Source: Streptomyces netropsis
GTDB taxonomy: Bacteria > Actinomycetota > Actinomycetes > Streptomycetales > Streptomycetaceae
DNA length: 51,870 bases
Direction of reading: 5' to 3'
Assembly: GCF_014203545.1 (NCBI RefSeq)
Contig: NZ_JACHJG010000023.1
Coordinates: 1 to 51,870, forward strand
The notes under the pieces are model-generated. The model made no database searches, was not told the DNA's origin, and saw only the letters and a program-made list of their open reading frames with translations. How positions within the stretch are numbered: the first letter of the stretch is position 1; every line of letters starts with the position of its first letter. The position numbers and the translations under genes were made by a program. Positions 16,801 through 24,697 of the stretch are shown here, piece after piece.

Positions 16801-18059
16801 GCAGGCGCGCCGTCGACGACCTGGCCGAGGCCCTCGTGGACGCCGCGCACCCCCACGCCGACGAACTGCTGTCCGCCCTCGCCGAGGACGAGCCCTCCGC
16901 GCTCTGCCGGGCCGTCGACCGCTGGGCCCACCACGACCGCGTCGACCGGCACGTGGCCGCCGCCGCGTACGCGCTCAAGGCCGCGCCCCACGTCACCACC
17001 GAGGCCGACCGGCAGCTGCTGCGCTACTCCGCGCTCGCCCTGCTCGACCGCCCCGCGGAGGGCACCCTGCACGGTGCCGCGCTCGCGCTGCTCGTCCGCG
17101 ACCGCCAGACCCGCTCCAAGCACCTCCCGCAGGCGATCGCCCGCTTCACCACCGGCGACCCGCACCTGCCGCCCGGCGCCCTCGCCGCCGCCCTGACCAC
17201 CCACCCCGAGCCCGTCCTCGCCGCCTTCCGCGCACGGCTTTACCAGCCGGGGGAGGGGCCCGGCGACGTGCTGCGCACCCTCGCCGAGGTCACCACCCCC
17301 GCCCTCGCCCGCCGCGCGGCCGCGCTCGTGCGCGAGCACCTGGAGCACCACCCCGAGGGCGCCGCCCACGCCGCCGCGTTCGTCGACCGGCGGCTGGAAG
17401 CGGGCCCGGCCGGCCGGGCCGTCCTCTTCCCGCTGGTCGCGGATCTGCTGCGGACCCACCCGGCGCAGGTCCGCCGGGCCCTCGCGCCCGTACTGGCCGC
17501 CCCCGGCACGTCCGTATCGCGCCCGCTGCGCCAGGAGTTGCTGGAGGTGCTGTTGGAGTGCGAGCAGTACGGGCCGCACGAGCGGGACGTCACCGTCCTC
17601 GACACCCTCCTGCGGGCGGTGGTGAGCGGGGTCGGCGAGCGCGGCGAGGCGCGGACGCGGGACCTCGTCCACCGCACGGGGCTGCTGATGGCCCGTACGC
17701 CGGAGGGGGCCGCCTGCTTCGACCGGCGGCTGACCCAGCTCGCCCGTGACGTGCCGGCCTTCGGGGCCCAGGTGCGGGGGTGGCTGCGGACCGCGCCCGC
17801 GCAGTGGGCGGTGGTGGTGGGTCCGGGCGCGCGCATCAGGCTGACGGCGGGCGGGGACGAAGCAGGCGGGGAAGGCGCCGGTCGGCCGGAGGGCCCGCCG
17901 TCACCCGAGGGCCCGCCGTCACCCGAAGATCCGGCGGAGGTGGCGGACGCGAGCATTCCGGATGCTGCGGCGGATTCGGCGGACCCGGCGACGGCGGCGG
18001 ACCTCGCGAGCAGTGCACCGGCCGATGCGAACCGTCGTCTACCGGCATGGCACTCTTAG
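13842..18059 (+). CDS. Trypsin-like domain fused to STAND/NACHT-like NTPase and helical-repeat C-terminus
   Basis: A 1405-residue multidomain protein. Residues about 1-190 resemble a trypsin-fold protease: His39 in VITSHEAVDG and Asp72 in GSDLALVRTEG fit the catalytic pair. The position of the nucleophile reads EATGGPVIDARTG, with Thr150 in place of Ser. A low-complexity, Cys/His/Gly-rich linker covers about residues 250-350. An NTPase follows, with P-loop GLVGDPGTGRTTEL (361-369, Arg367 at the usual Lys position) and Walker B PLLVLLDGPEEM near 450. The rest is long and helical, probably HEAT-like or similar repeats, ending in an Ala/Asp-rich tail with a two-copy EGPPSP repeat. ATG at 13842 follows GGGGAGG. 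It lies between truB and ribF, a conserved Streptomyces position. Function unknown; a regulated signalling or conflict NTPase is inferred. Confidence 0.7.
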   Translation: MSVRRADADESLVRIRDLAGRPRGTGFVADDRGTVITSHEAVDGLARLVLHAPGERTCLVGVEAVTPLPGSDLALVRTEGLCVPPLPVAGAECVEGGAKVRLRAGRWQTAQVIGDALVIYTATDRFHLLGAALELSLGERDGLRLGEEATGGPVIDARTGAVVAVLGTALHTEQRAGGFAIPLRAAAATAPDGPLAELLERNAATVPAYGPELNLAGGLQLTATSLGPATTSLAWSEPVERPEVQREFARFLSDDDDAAASEGTGEANDGVDAGHGEHGEGSASSSGGSGDGGRCGGGSGDSSNSEQGGCHCDGGDGRADGPAPEAGGTRCGDGPEPDDDPSGHHCAGPRSRKASVLGLVGDPGTGRTTELGALAGRRARGDEPAPTVWLRGADLRVGDESVRDAVARVLETAGRIVTASAGADGTVGDPTDATPEAVAEMAHRVGRPLLVLLDGPEEMPPGLAHALAGWTAATAGWLEKTATRMIVACRPEHWESAGALFPPAALHVPSPASHPRALPPCVLLTDLAPGQAAEARAAYALAPDAVSPADACHPLALRLLAEVQAALPDGRVRGGPEDRAPDRWDVFSAYLDLVCLRIAVRLAAARTPPPRGAAVRRLATRVAGQVHEAARRCLGPGQGELEREAFEELFPWRTGWASAVLTEGLLVPAGAGYRFAHEEFSDWLQGAHLDLDTALHALVHHWYEPEGAPGRAAARLPSRREEESDRTPAARRRTRRGGDAGRKPSRPLPVPRHRIGPVLQSLFLLARRSGPAELARRLSALVHAVETLPVRSLPAPEEEGAEPDAGAPAADTMPTGGEEAPRTVPDPVWWAAHLLGEALLRVPDATPYLDVLRLLAERVTARSLAHGGFDGGATRTFGGLAEFGPWFWLRLPLGAADRLELLRVLIPADGPPPGTAAAPQRPSPQPDRFLTAVATVLTEDPCTAQPLLCQWFGDDRPLQTTPDGGAPCFGVRPTVSAAAQALLHTHRRRAVDDLAEALVDAAHPHADELLSALAEDEPSALCRAVDRWAHHDRVDRHVAAAAYALKAAPHVTTEADRQLLRYSALALLDRPAEGTLHGAALALLVRDRQTRSKHLPQAIARFTTGDPHLPPGALAAALTTHPEPVLAAFRARLYQPGEGPGDVLRTLAEVTTPALARRAAALVREHLEHHPEGAAHAAAFVDRRLEAGPAGRAVLFPLVADLLRTHPAQVRRALAPVLAAPGTSVSRPLRQELLEVLLECEQYGPHERDVTVLDTLLRAVVSGVGERGEARTRDLVHRTGLLMARTPEGAACFDRRLTQLARDVPAFGAQVRGWLRTAPAQWAVVVGPGARIRLTAGGDEAGGEGAGRPEGPPSPEGPPSPEDPAEVADASIPDAAADSADPATAADLASSAPADANRRLPAWHS
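17889..17924 (+). repeat. Two tandem 18-base units encoding EGPPSP
   Basis: The unit GAGGGCCCGCCGTCACCC occurs at 17889-17906 and identically at 17907-17924, in frame within the C-terminal tail of the large NTPase gene. It probably arose by slippage in a disordered tail. Confidence 0.85.
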
Positions 18060-18110
18060 TCCTGCGTAATCGACAGACAAAGGTTCGGGTTCGGGCGAGG
18101 AGCGGGCACA

Positions 18111-19076
18111 GTGCAGCGCTGGCGTGGCTTGGAGGACATCCCCCAGGACTGGGGGCGCAGCGTCGTCACCATCGGCTCGTACGACGGCGTGCACCGCGGG
18201 CATCAGCTGATCATCGGCCGTGCGGTGGAGCGGGCGCGCGAGCTGGGCGTGCCCTCGGTCGTGGTGACCTTCGACCCGCACCCCAGCGAGGTCGTGCGCC
18301 CGGGCAGCCACCCGCCGCTGCTGGCCCCGCACCACCGGCGCGCGGAGCTGATGGCCGAGCTCGGTGTGGACGCGGTGCTGATCCTGCCGTTCACGGCGGA
18401 GTTCTCGAAGCTCTCGCCCGCCGACTTCGTGGTGAAGGTGCTCGTCGACAAGCTGCACGCGCGGCTCGTCGTCGAAGGCCCGAACTTCCGCTTCGGCCAC
18501 CGCGCGGCCGGCGACGTCGGCCTCCTGAAGGAGCTCGGCGGCACCTACGACTACGACGTCGAGGTCATCGACCTGTATGTGACCGGCGAGGCGGGCGGCG
18601 GACTGCCGTTCTCCTCCACCCTGACCCGGCGCCTGGTCGCCGAGGGGGACGTGGCGGGTGCCATGGAGATCCTCGGCCGCCCGCACCGCGTCGAGGGCGT
18701 CGTGGTGCGCGGCGCGCAGCGCGGCCGCGAGCTGGGCTTCCCGACCGCCAACGTGGAGACGCTGCCGCACACCGCGATCCCGGCGGACGGGGTCTACGCG
18801 GGCTGGCTGACCGTCGGCGACGAGGCGATGCCCGCGGCCATCTCGGTCGGTACGAACGTGCAGTTCGACGCCACCGAGCGGACGGTGGAGGCCTACGCCA
18901 TCGACCGGGTCGACCTCGATCTGTACGGGATGCACGCGGCTGTGGACTTCCTCGCCTACCTGCGCGGGATGGAGAAGTTCGAGTCCATCGAGGCGCTGCT
19001 GGACTGCATGGCGGACGACGTGAAGCGGGCACGGGAACTGGTCGCGGCCCACGAGAGCGCCGCAGCGGTCGGCTGA
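18111..19076 (+). CDS. ribF: Bifunctional riboflavin kinase/FAD synthetase
   Basis: A 321-residue enzyme making FMN and then FAD from riboflavin. The N-terminal FMN adenylyltransferase domain has VTIGSYDGVHRGHQ with the HxGH-type motif (H28, H31) and SSTLTRRLVAEGD. The C-terminal riboflavin kinase domain has GRELGFPTANVE, containing the conserved G-x-P-T-A-N, and DLYGMHAAVDFLAYLRGMEKFES. The GTG at 18111 has GAGGAG at 18097-18102. No FMN riboswitch is visible in the short gap after the preceding gene. Length is normal. Confidence 0.96.
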   Translation: MQRWRGLEDIPQDWGRSVVTIGSYDGVHRGHQLIIGRAVERARELGVPSVVVTFDPHPSEVVRPGSHPPLLAPHHRRAELMAELGVDAVLILPFTAEFSKLSPADFVVKVLVDKLHARLVVEGPNFRFGHRAAGDVGLLKELGGTYDYDVEVIDLYVTGEAGGGLPFSSTLTRRLVAEGDVAGAMEILGRPHRVEGVVVRGAQRGRELGFPTANVETLPHTAIPADGVYAGWLTVGDEAMPAAISVGTNVQFDATERTVEAYAIDRVDLDLYGMHAAVDFLAYLRGMEKFESIEALLDCMADDVKRARELVAAHESAAAVG

Positions 19077-19105
19077 CGACGACGCGCGTACCGCGTACGC
19101 GTGAA

Positions 19106-19150
19106 ACGAAAGGGCCCCGGGCGGCGACTGCCGCCCGGGGCCCTTTTCGT
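19106..19150. terminator. Bidirectional hairpin terminator between ribF and the ESX locus
   Basis: AAAGGGCCCCGGGCGGC (19109-19125) pairs with GCCGCCCGGGGCCCTTT (19130-19146) over 17 bp with a GACT loop. Flanking ACG/CGT can extend the stem past one bulged T. The A-run on one side and T-run on the other make it suited to stop both ribF (+) and the convergent ATPase gene (-), whose stop is at 19162. Confidence 0.9.
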
Positions 19151-19161
19151 GTCCGCGGTGG

Positions 19162-22056
19162 TTACTGCTGCGGGGGGTACTGCTGGGGGTAGCCGTAGTC
19201 ACCCTGCTGGGGAGGCTGCTGCCAGCCGCCCGGCTGCTGGTACGGACCCGGCTGCTGGTGGGGCTGCTGAGGCTGCGGCTGCCCGCCGTACGGGTTGGGG
19301 GCCACGGGCGCGCCCTGACCGGGGTGTCCGGGCTGGCCGGGGTATCCGGACTGGCCGGGCTGGCCGGGCTCCGGCGCGTAGCCGCCCGGCATCGGCGGAG
19401 CCAGGTGCGGCGGCTGGGTGCCGCCGTTGGAGGTCCACAGGCCTTGCTGCTGCTGAGCCCGTACGAAGTCCTCGGCGACCATGGCGGACAGGTTGAAGTA
19501 CGCCTCGCGGGTCTTCGGCCGCATCATGTCGAGATCGACCTCCGCGCCCGCCGCCAGGTGCTCGTCGAACGGCACGACGACGACACCGCGGCAGCGGGTC
19601 TCGAAGTGCGACACGATGTCCTCCACCTTGATCATCTTGCCGGTCTCCCGGACACCGGAGATGACCGTGATGCTGCGCGAGACGAGCTCGGCGTAGCCGT
19701 GCGCGGAGAGCCAGTCGAGGGTGGTGCTGGCGCTGCTCGCACCGTCGACGGACGGCGTCGAGATGATTATCAGCTGGTCGGCGAGGTCGAGGACGCCGCG
19801 CATCGCGCTGTAGAGCAGACCGGTGCCCGAGTCGGTGAGGATGATCGGGTACTGCTTGCCCAGGACGTCTATCGCCCGCCGGTAGTCCTCGTCGTTGAAG
19901 GTCGTGGAGACCGCCGGGTCCACGTCGTTGGCGATGATCTCCAGACCGGAGGGCGCCTGCGAGGTGTAACGGCGGATGTCCATGTAACTGTGCAGGCTCG
20001 GGATCGCCTGCACGAGGTCACGGATCGTCGCACCCGTCTCGCGGCGCACCCGGCGGCCGAGCGTGCCCGCGTCGGGGTTGGCGTCGATCGCGAGGATCTT
20101 GTCCTGGCGCTCGCTGGCGAGCGTCGAGCCGAGCGCGGTGGTGGTCGTCGTCTTGCCGACACCGCCCTTGAGGCTGATGACCGCGATGCGGTAGCAGGAC
20201 AGCACCGGCGTCCGGATGAGCTCCAGCTTGCGCTGCCGCTCGGCCTCTTCCTTCTTGCCGCCGAACTTGAACCGGCTGTTGCCGCTCTGCTTCCTCGGCT
20301 TGGGCTTGTTCTTGAGCAACCGCTCCGAGGACAGCTCCACCGCCGCGGTGTAGCCGAGCGGCGCCCCGTGCACGGACCGCTGCCGCTGCTCCGGCGTCAC
20401 GGCCGGCCAGCCGCCGGTCCGCGGGTCGACGGGAGCGCCGGGCTGCGCGGCGTCGGGCATGGCCCCGGGCGGCACCTGGGACGCGGCCGGAGGGAGCGCG
20501 CCGGGCGGCGCGTAGGCGGCGTGCGGTGCCTGCGGCGGCTGGTACGGACCGGGCTGCGGGGCGTACGGGCCGGGAGCGGCCGCAGGGGGCTGGTGCCCGG
20601 AGGGCGGCATACCGGGACCGGGCTCCACGGGGGGCTGCGGTACGGGCGCGGGCTGAACCGGCGCGGGCTGCCCGGGCATCGGCTGCGAAGGTGCGGGCTG
20701 CCCGGGGACGGCGGCCGGGGGCAGCGCCCCGGGCTGGTCGTACGACGACTGCGGGACGGCACCGGGGCCGTCGCCCTGCGGCCGCGGGTAGCCGTAGCCG
20801 TCCTGCGGCGCCGGCACGGGGGCGGAGGCGTCCTGCGCGTCGGGGCGCGGGTAGCCGTAACCGCCCGTGCCCGGGCCGTCCTGGCCCTCCGGGCTGTCCT
20901 GAAGGTCCAGTGGGGCGGGGAAGCCGGGGGCGGGGTCGCGCGGCGCCGGGATCGCTGCGGCGTGCGGGATCTGCGGCTCGGGCTCCGCCGAGGGGGCGGC
21001 TTCCGCGTCGGGGCGGGGGTAGCCGTAACCGCCGGTCGGAGCGGGGGAGTCGGCCTCGGGTGCCGCCGGGGGCACCTCGGCGGGAGGGGCGCTCGGCAGC
21101 GGCGGACCGGTGGGCGCGGCTGCGTCGGGCCGCGGGTAGCCGTAGCCGTCCTGGGCGGCCGGGGGCGCCGCGGGGGCCGGGGCGCTCTGAGCGTCCGGGC
21201 GCGGGTAACCGTAGCCGTCGGCCGGGGGCGCGGGCGTCTCGGCGGGTGCGCTTGGGAGCGGCGGACCGGTGGGGGCGGGGGCGTCCTGCACGTCGGGGCG
21301 CGGGTAGCCGTAACCGCCTTGCGGTGCCGTGGGATCGGTCGGGGGCGGGAACGCCTGCGGGGCCGGCTGGGCGGGCGGCGGCGTCGCGGTCGCCCCGGTG
21401 CCGGGGAACGGCACAGCGGCGTCCGGCGCCGACGGCGGCCACGTACCGGGGCTCGCGGGCGGGAAGTTCGGGGGGAGCGGCGGCAGTGAGATCTGCGGGA
21501 TCGACGGCGGGTCCCACGACTGGGCCGCCGGACCGTCCGCGACACCCGGGTCGCCCGCGGTGTCCCGGTCGCCCGGAGCGTCGGAGGCCGCGGGGGCAGG
21601 GCCCTTCGGAGCCTCGTCCGTACGGTCCTCGGTCCCGTGGCCCGGCCGCGCCGCGGCGTCGGTACCCGAATCGCCCGCCTGCGCGGCGGCGTTCGGCTCG
21701 CCGGCGAGGGCCGCGATCTCGTCCCGCAGCGCGGAACTGGAGAAACGCATCGTGGCGCCGCCCGCGGCAGGGGCGTCGCCCGAAGGGGACGGCCACGACA
21801 GCGGGTCGCCCGTGGGCGGCGGAGGCGGCGTGTCACCCGCCGCGTCGGCCCCGCTCACGTCGGCGGGAACGCCGTGGGCGGCCCCGGGGCCCGGGGCGGG
21901 CGCGGCCGGGGCGGGCGACGGGTTCTGCGTATACCAGGCGGGCGGGGAGTAGTCGATGGTGAACTCGCCGGTGTGCTCGTAGTCGTGCTCGGCGTCGGAC
22001 CGGTCCTCGCCGGCTGTGTCCCCTGCCGCGCGGATCTCGTTCCGATCGCTGCCCAC
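19162..22056 (-). CDS. ESX-associated MinD/ParA-like ATPase with Pro-rich repeat N-terminus (EspI-like)
   Basis: A 964-residue protein. The first about 600 residues are disordered and Pro/Ala-rich, and carry at least six copies of a GYGYPRPD motif followed by A/V and Q/E/A. The C-terminal ATPase (about residues 630-880) has the deviant Walker A ISLKGGVGKTTTTTALGS, then ILAIDANPDAGTLGRRV and IILTDSGTGLLYSAMRG, as in MinD-like proteins. The last about 80 residues are Gln/Pro/Gly/Tyr-rich and end with one more degenerate GDYGYPQQY. This is the architecture of the EspI-type ATPases of type VII secretion loci. AGGAGG lies 4 bases before the GTG. It is the last gene of the minus-strand eccE arm. 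A role in regulating or positioning the secretion machine is inferred. Confidence 0.85.
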   Translation of the reverse strand: MGSDRNEIRAAGDTAGEDRSDAEHDYEHTGEFTIDYSPPAWYTQNPSPAPAAPAPGPGAAHGVPADVSGADAAGDTPPPPPTGDPLSWPSPSGDAPAAGGATMRFSSSALRDEIAALAGEPNAAAQAGDSGTDAAARPGHGTEDRTDEAPKGPAPAASDAPGDRDTAGDPGVADGPAAQSWDPPSIPQISLPPLPPNFPPASPGTWPPSAPDAAVPFPGTGATATPPPAQPAPQAFPPPTDPTAPQGGYGYPRPDVQDAPAPTGPPLPSAPAETPAPPADGYGYPRPDAQSAPAPAAPPAAQDGYGYPRPDAAAPTGPPLPSAPPAEVPPAAPEADSPAPTGGYGYPRPDAEAAPSAEPEPQIPHAAAIPAPRDPAPGFPAPLDLQDSPEGQDGPGTGGYGYPRPDAQDASAPVPAPQDGYGYPRPQGDGPGAVPQSSYDQPGALPPAAVPGQPAPSQPMPGQPAPVQPAPVPQPPVEPGPGMPPSGHQPPAAAPGPYAPQPGPYQPPQAPHAAYAPPGALPPAASQVPPGAMPDAAQPGAPVDPRTGGWPAVTPEQRQRSVHGAPLGYTAAVELSSERLLKNKPKPRKQSGNSRFKFGGKKEEAERQRKLELIRTPVLSCYRIAVISLKGGVGKTTTTTALGSTLASERQDKILAIDANPDAGTLGRRVRRETGATIRDLVQAIPSLHSYMDIRRYTSQAPSGLEIIANDVDPAVSTTFNDEDYRRAIDVLGKQYPIILTDSGTGLLYSAMRGVLDLADQLIIISTPSVDGASSASTTLDWLSAHGYAELVSRSITVISGVRETGKMIKVEDIVSHFETRCRGVVVVPFDEHLAAGAEVDLDMMRPKTREAYFNLSAMVAEDFVRAQQQQGLWTSNGGTQPPHLAPPMPGGYAPEPGQPGQSGYPGQPGHPGQGAPVAPNPYGGQPQPQQPHQQPGPYQQPGGWQQPPQQGDYGYPQQYPPQQ

Positions 22057-22412
22057 AATTCCTCCTGCTGCTGGTTTGGTCCGGCGCCCGATGGATCCGC
22101 CTGGCGGGGCCGACCGTTCCCGTCGTCCGACTGCCCGGGTCCCCCGTGGGTGACGCGACAGGCCCGGCGTCGGGTTCTCCCGTGCGTACGCACACCAAGA
22201 CTAATCGTCATCCGTACCGCTACGGCAGGCCCGCCCCCGACCCATCAGTCGCCCCCGCCGTCACCTGCCCGTCCGCGCCCGACCCGGTGCCCCGGCCGCT
22301 TCTCCGGCATACGGGCGCACGCCCACGCGGAACGTACGGACGGCGGTCGCTTCCTGACATGTCCCGCTATCTGCCGTCTGTTTCACGGGGATTCGGCACC
22401 CGGATCCGTTCC
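22057..22412 (-). other. Intergenic region upstream of the MinD-like ATPase gene
   Basis: This 356-base gap separates two minus-strand ESX genes, so the ATPase gene probably has its own promoter here. I could not find a convincing -35/-10 pair on the minus strand, nor a strong terminator for the upstream gene. Small forward-strand open frames here lack coding character. Confidence 0.4.
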
Positions 22413-23165
22413 TCAGTCCATCCGGCGCTCGGCACCCAGCAACCCCGCCTCGGCCTCGGTCGGTCGCGTGGCGACATACATCCGCGACCGGGAATTGCAC
22501 CAGAGGGTGACGCCGTCCGGGAGCGTGGACAGCGCTTCCACGTCGCTCTGCGGCAGTCCCATGATGCGGCCGGCCTGCCGTGCCTCCTCCGGCGAGACCC
22601 GCTGGACGCCGACGAGGTCGGCGCTCTCCATCAGCCGCGCGGCGACGGGACTCAGATAGGGGAGCAGGGTCAGCACGGACTGCCAGGGGGCGGAGCCGAC
22701 GCGTCCACGAGGCGGTCGCGCACCGCAGTCACGGACGACGAGCACCGGGCTGTGCACCGAGGGGCCCTGCGGCGGCATCCGGCCCACGTCGTGCAGGGTG
22801 ACGCACTGCTGCCCGCTGTTGGCGGCCTGCGCGAGCGCCGTCCACAACGGCCGGCGTCCGGTCTCGACGGCGACGCGGGCACCGGTGGCGACGGCACGCA
22901 CGGCGACGACCTGCGCCGTCCACGCCCCGCCCACCAGGACCACGTCGAAGGGGCTGGGGCGGCCGAGGCCGAGGACCGCGGGAGCGCCCTGGGCGTCGGA
23001 GCCGATGACGACACCGTCGTCGCCCACCGGCAGGGCCAGCGACTCGAACTCCTCCGCCGACAGCTCGTGCCGCCCGCGCCGGGGTCCGAGCAGCCCGAAC
23101 CCGAAACGCGGCCGACGGGCCGCGGGCGCCGGGGCCGACGGGGGCAGGGGCGAAACGGGGTTCAT
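22413..23165 (-). CDS. Conserved ESX-locus protein of unknown function
   Basis: A 250-residue protein that I recognise only by position. It begins with a Pro/Ala/Arg-rich stretch and ELSAEEFESLALP, then a core with FDVVLVGGAWTAQVVAVRAVATGARVAVETGR (about residues 75-105), reminiscent of a nucleotide- or FHA-like beta/alpha unit. A second part follows with SPVLVVRDCG, MYVATRPTEAEAGLLG and a conserved GVQRVSPEEARQAG. No signal peptide or clear membrane helix is seen. The ATG at 23165 shares one base with the eccE stop (TGATG), so it is co-translated with EccE. It is probably a cytosolic accessory component of type VII secretion. Confidence 0.65.
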   Translation of the reverse strand: MNPVSPLPPSAPAPAARRPRFGFGLLGPRRGRHELSAEEFESLALPVGDDGVVIGSDAQGAPAVLGLGRPSPFDVVLVGGAWTAQVVAVRAVATGARVAVETGRRPLWTALAQAANSGQQCVTLHDVGRMPPQGPSVHSPVLVVRDCGARPPRGRVGSAPWQSVLTLLPYLSPVAARLMESADLVGVQRVSPEEARQAGRIMGLPQSDVEALSTLPDGVTLWCNSRSRMYVATRPTEAEAGLLGAERRMD

Positions 23166-24502
23166 CAACGGGTCCCTCCCAGCGGCAGTGTGGCGAGGAC
23201 GCCGGGCACCTGCTCGCGGTCCAATCGGACCAGCCCGACCTTCACGGCCCGCGCGGCCCGCTCCATCTCCCGCCCGAGCGCCGTCAGTTCATCGGCGCTG
23301 CGCCCGGTGATCCGCACGTGCCCCGTCACCGTCGGCGCGTGCCGCCCGCCCCGGGTACGCCCACGGCCCAGGGTCAGGCTCAGCGTCGTCGCCGGCGCGG
23401 GCAGTGAGGTGAGCAGCGCGGCCAGCTGCGGCAGGGGAGTCGCCCCCGGGCCCAACCGGGGCCAGCGGCCCACCCAGTACGTGCTGTGCCACCGGTCGTC
23501 GCAGCGCCAGGCGCGTGCGGTCTCTGCGGTCCGGCGCGCGGCCGTCCCCGTGCGCCCCGCCTGGGCCGTGGCCATCGGATTGACGCTCGCGGCCGTGGCG
23601 ATCGCGGCCGTCAGCTCCTCCTCCGACAGCACCGCCGCCGTGAAGCCGGCCCCGTGCAGCCGGCTCGCCAGCTGGTCCGCCGCCCGCAGCACACAGCGCC
23701 GCGCGCCCTCCGCGCCGCCACCGCGCGCGGCGACGGCCTCCGGGCACAGCTCCGGGTCGAACTTCAGCGCCACCCAGGTCAGCCGCACGGCGGGGGAGCC
23801 GGTCAGCGCCTGCAACGGCGCGTAGCTCCGGGCGGTCAACGCCTGGGCGGGCAGGTGCGGTGCGGGGGACGGCAGCGTGCTCTGCACGACCTGCACGGAC
23901 TCCAGCCGGATGCCGTCGACGTCCATCGCGTCCCGCAACAGCGCGAGCGGCAGCGCCTTCTCCGTGCGGTGCGCGCGCAGCGGGGCGTCCACGGCCTCGA
24001 TCCGCAGCACCGCCGTCAGGAACGTCCCGTCCCCGACCAGACCCACCACGCGCCGCTCACGGGCGGCGAAGCCCTCGGTACGCAGCGCCGGTTCGCACTC
24101 CACGACCGGCGCGAGCCCGGGATCCGTCCCCGGGGCCGCGGGCTCCGCCGCGCGCCGCACGCGCCGCCGCAGTGCGAATCCCGTGGTCAGCCAGTCCACG
24201 ATGGGCCGGTGTCCCCGGCGCAGCACCGCGAGGAGCACCAGCGCCGCGGCACCTGCCGCCGCCGGCACCAGCGCCGCCCGGCCGACGACCCACCCGACGA
24301 GCACGAGGGCCGCCGCCACCTCGATGAGCACCAACTGCCGCAACAGCGACGGCCCGGGCGACCCGGGCCCCGAAGCGGGCCGCGGGAGCACCGCCCCCGA
24401 ACCCGCCGGAGCGGTGGCGGAGTCCGGCCGGGGCCCCGGGCCGGCCGACCCGGGCCGGCCCGCCGTGCCTCCCGCCGCCCGTACGCGCGTCGCGGCAGCC
24501 AT
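23165..24502 (-). CDS. eccE: Type VII secretion protein EccE
   Basis: A 445-residue protein. After a disordered Pro/Gly-rich N-terminus, two adjacent membrane helices occur at about residues 55-100 (LVLIEVAAALVLVGWVVG and ALVPAAAGAAALVLLAVL). A large soluble domain follows, with VVGLVGDGTFLTAVLRIEA and WVALKFDPELCPEAV. This layout and its position match EccE of ESX systems, which sits at the periphery of the membrane complex. I chose the ATG at 24502, since longer versions run into the divergent promoter region before eccB. A weak GGGG precedes the start. Confidence 0.85.
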   Translation of the reverse strand: MAAATRVRAAGGTAGRPGSAGPGPRPDSATAPAGSGAVLPRPASGPGSPGPSLLRQLVLIEVAAALVLVGWVVGRAALVPAAAGAAALVLLAVLRRGHRPIVDWLTTGFALRRRVRRAAEPAAPGTDPGLAPVVECEPALRTEGFAARERRVVGLVGDGTFLTAVLRIEAVDAPLRAHRTEKALPLALLRDAMDVDGIRLESVQVVQSTLPSPAPHLPAQALTARSYAPLQALTGSPAVRLTWVALKFDPELCPEAVAARGGGAEGARRCVLRAADQLASRLHGAGFTAAVLSEEELTAAIATAASVNPMATAQAGRTGTAARRTAETARAWRCDDRWHSTYWVGRWPRLGPGATPLPQLAALLTSLPAPATTLSLTLGRGRTRGGRHAPTVTGHVRITGRSADELTALGREMERAARAVKVGLVRLDREQVPGVLATLPLGGTR

Positions 24503-24697
24503 CCCCGTCAAAGCCCCCTCGTATATCCCGAAATGCACCGGCAATACCCGCGTTGAAATCGTCTGCCGCCCCTGGCGAGGCAGATCCCCGACGTCGCGCT
24601 TCCCTCGCCTACGGGCATAGTAGAGGGTCGGTACGACACCGGGACCGAGGGCGGCGCCCGTCAACCGAAGCCGAATACTGGGGAGAAACGGCGCAAC
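24503..24697. promoter_or_regulatory. Divergent promoter region between eccE and eccB
   Basis: This 195-base gap lies between divergent ESX operons. GGCGAGG (24574-24580) and CCTCGCC (24603-24609) form an inverted repeat with a 22-base spacer, a possible operator. CATAGTAGAGG near 24616-24626 could include a -10 element for eccB, but no matching -35 was found. Confidence 0.4.

Noticed and set aside
14535..17672. 1045-codon minus-strand open frame opposite the STAND gene
   Set aside because: Low-complexity Gly/Arg/Glu translation with no motif, while the plus frame has clear domain motifs.
13842..18059. Antiphage Avs-type defence gene
   Set aside because: The domain mix is similar, but the gene sits in a conserved housekeeping position and no accompanying defence genes are present. 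I list it only as an unknown STAND protein.
18060..18110. FMN riboswitch before ribF
   Set aside because: The gap of 51 bases is too short and none of the conserved RFN-element stems is visible.
18039..19202. 387-codon minus-strand frame opposite ribF
   Set aside because: ribF motifs are unambiguous on the plus strand; this frame has no family resemblance and crosses a strong terminator.
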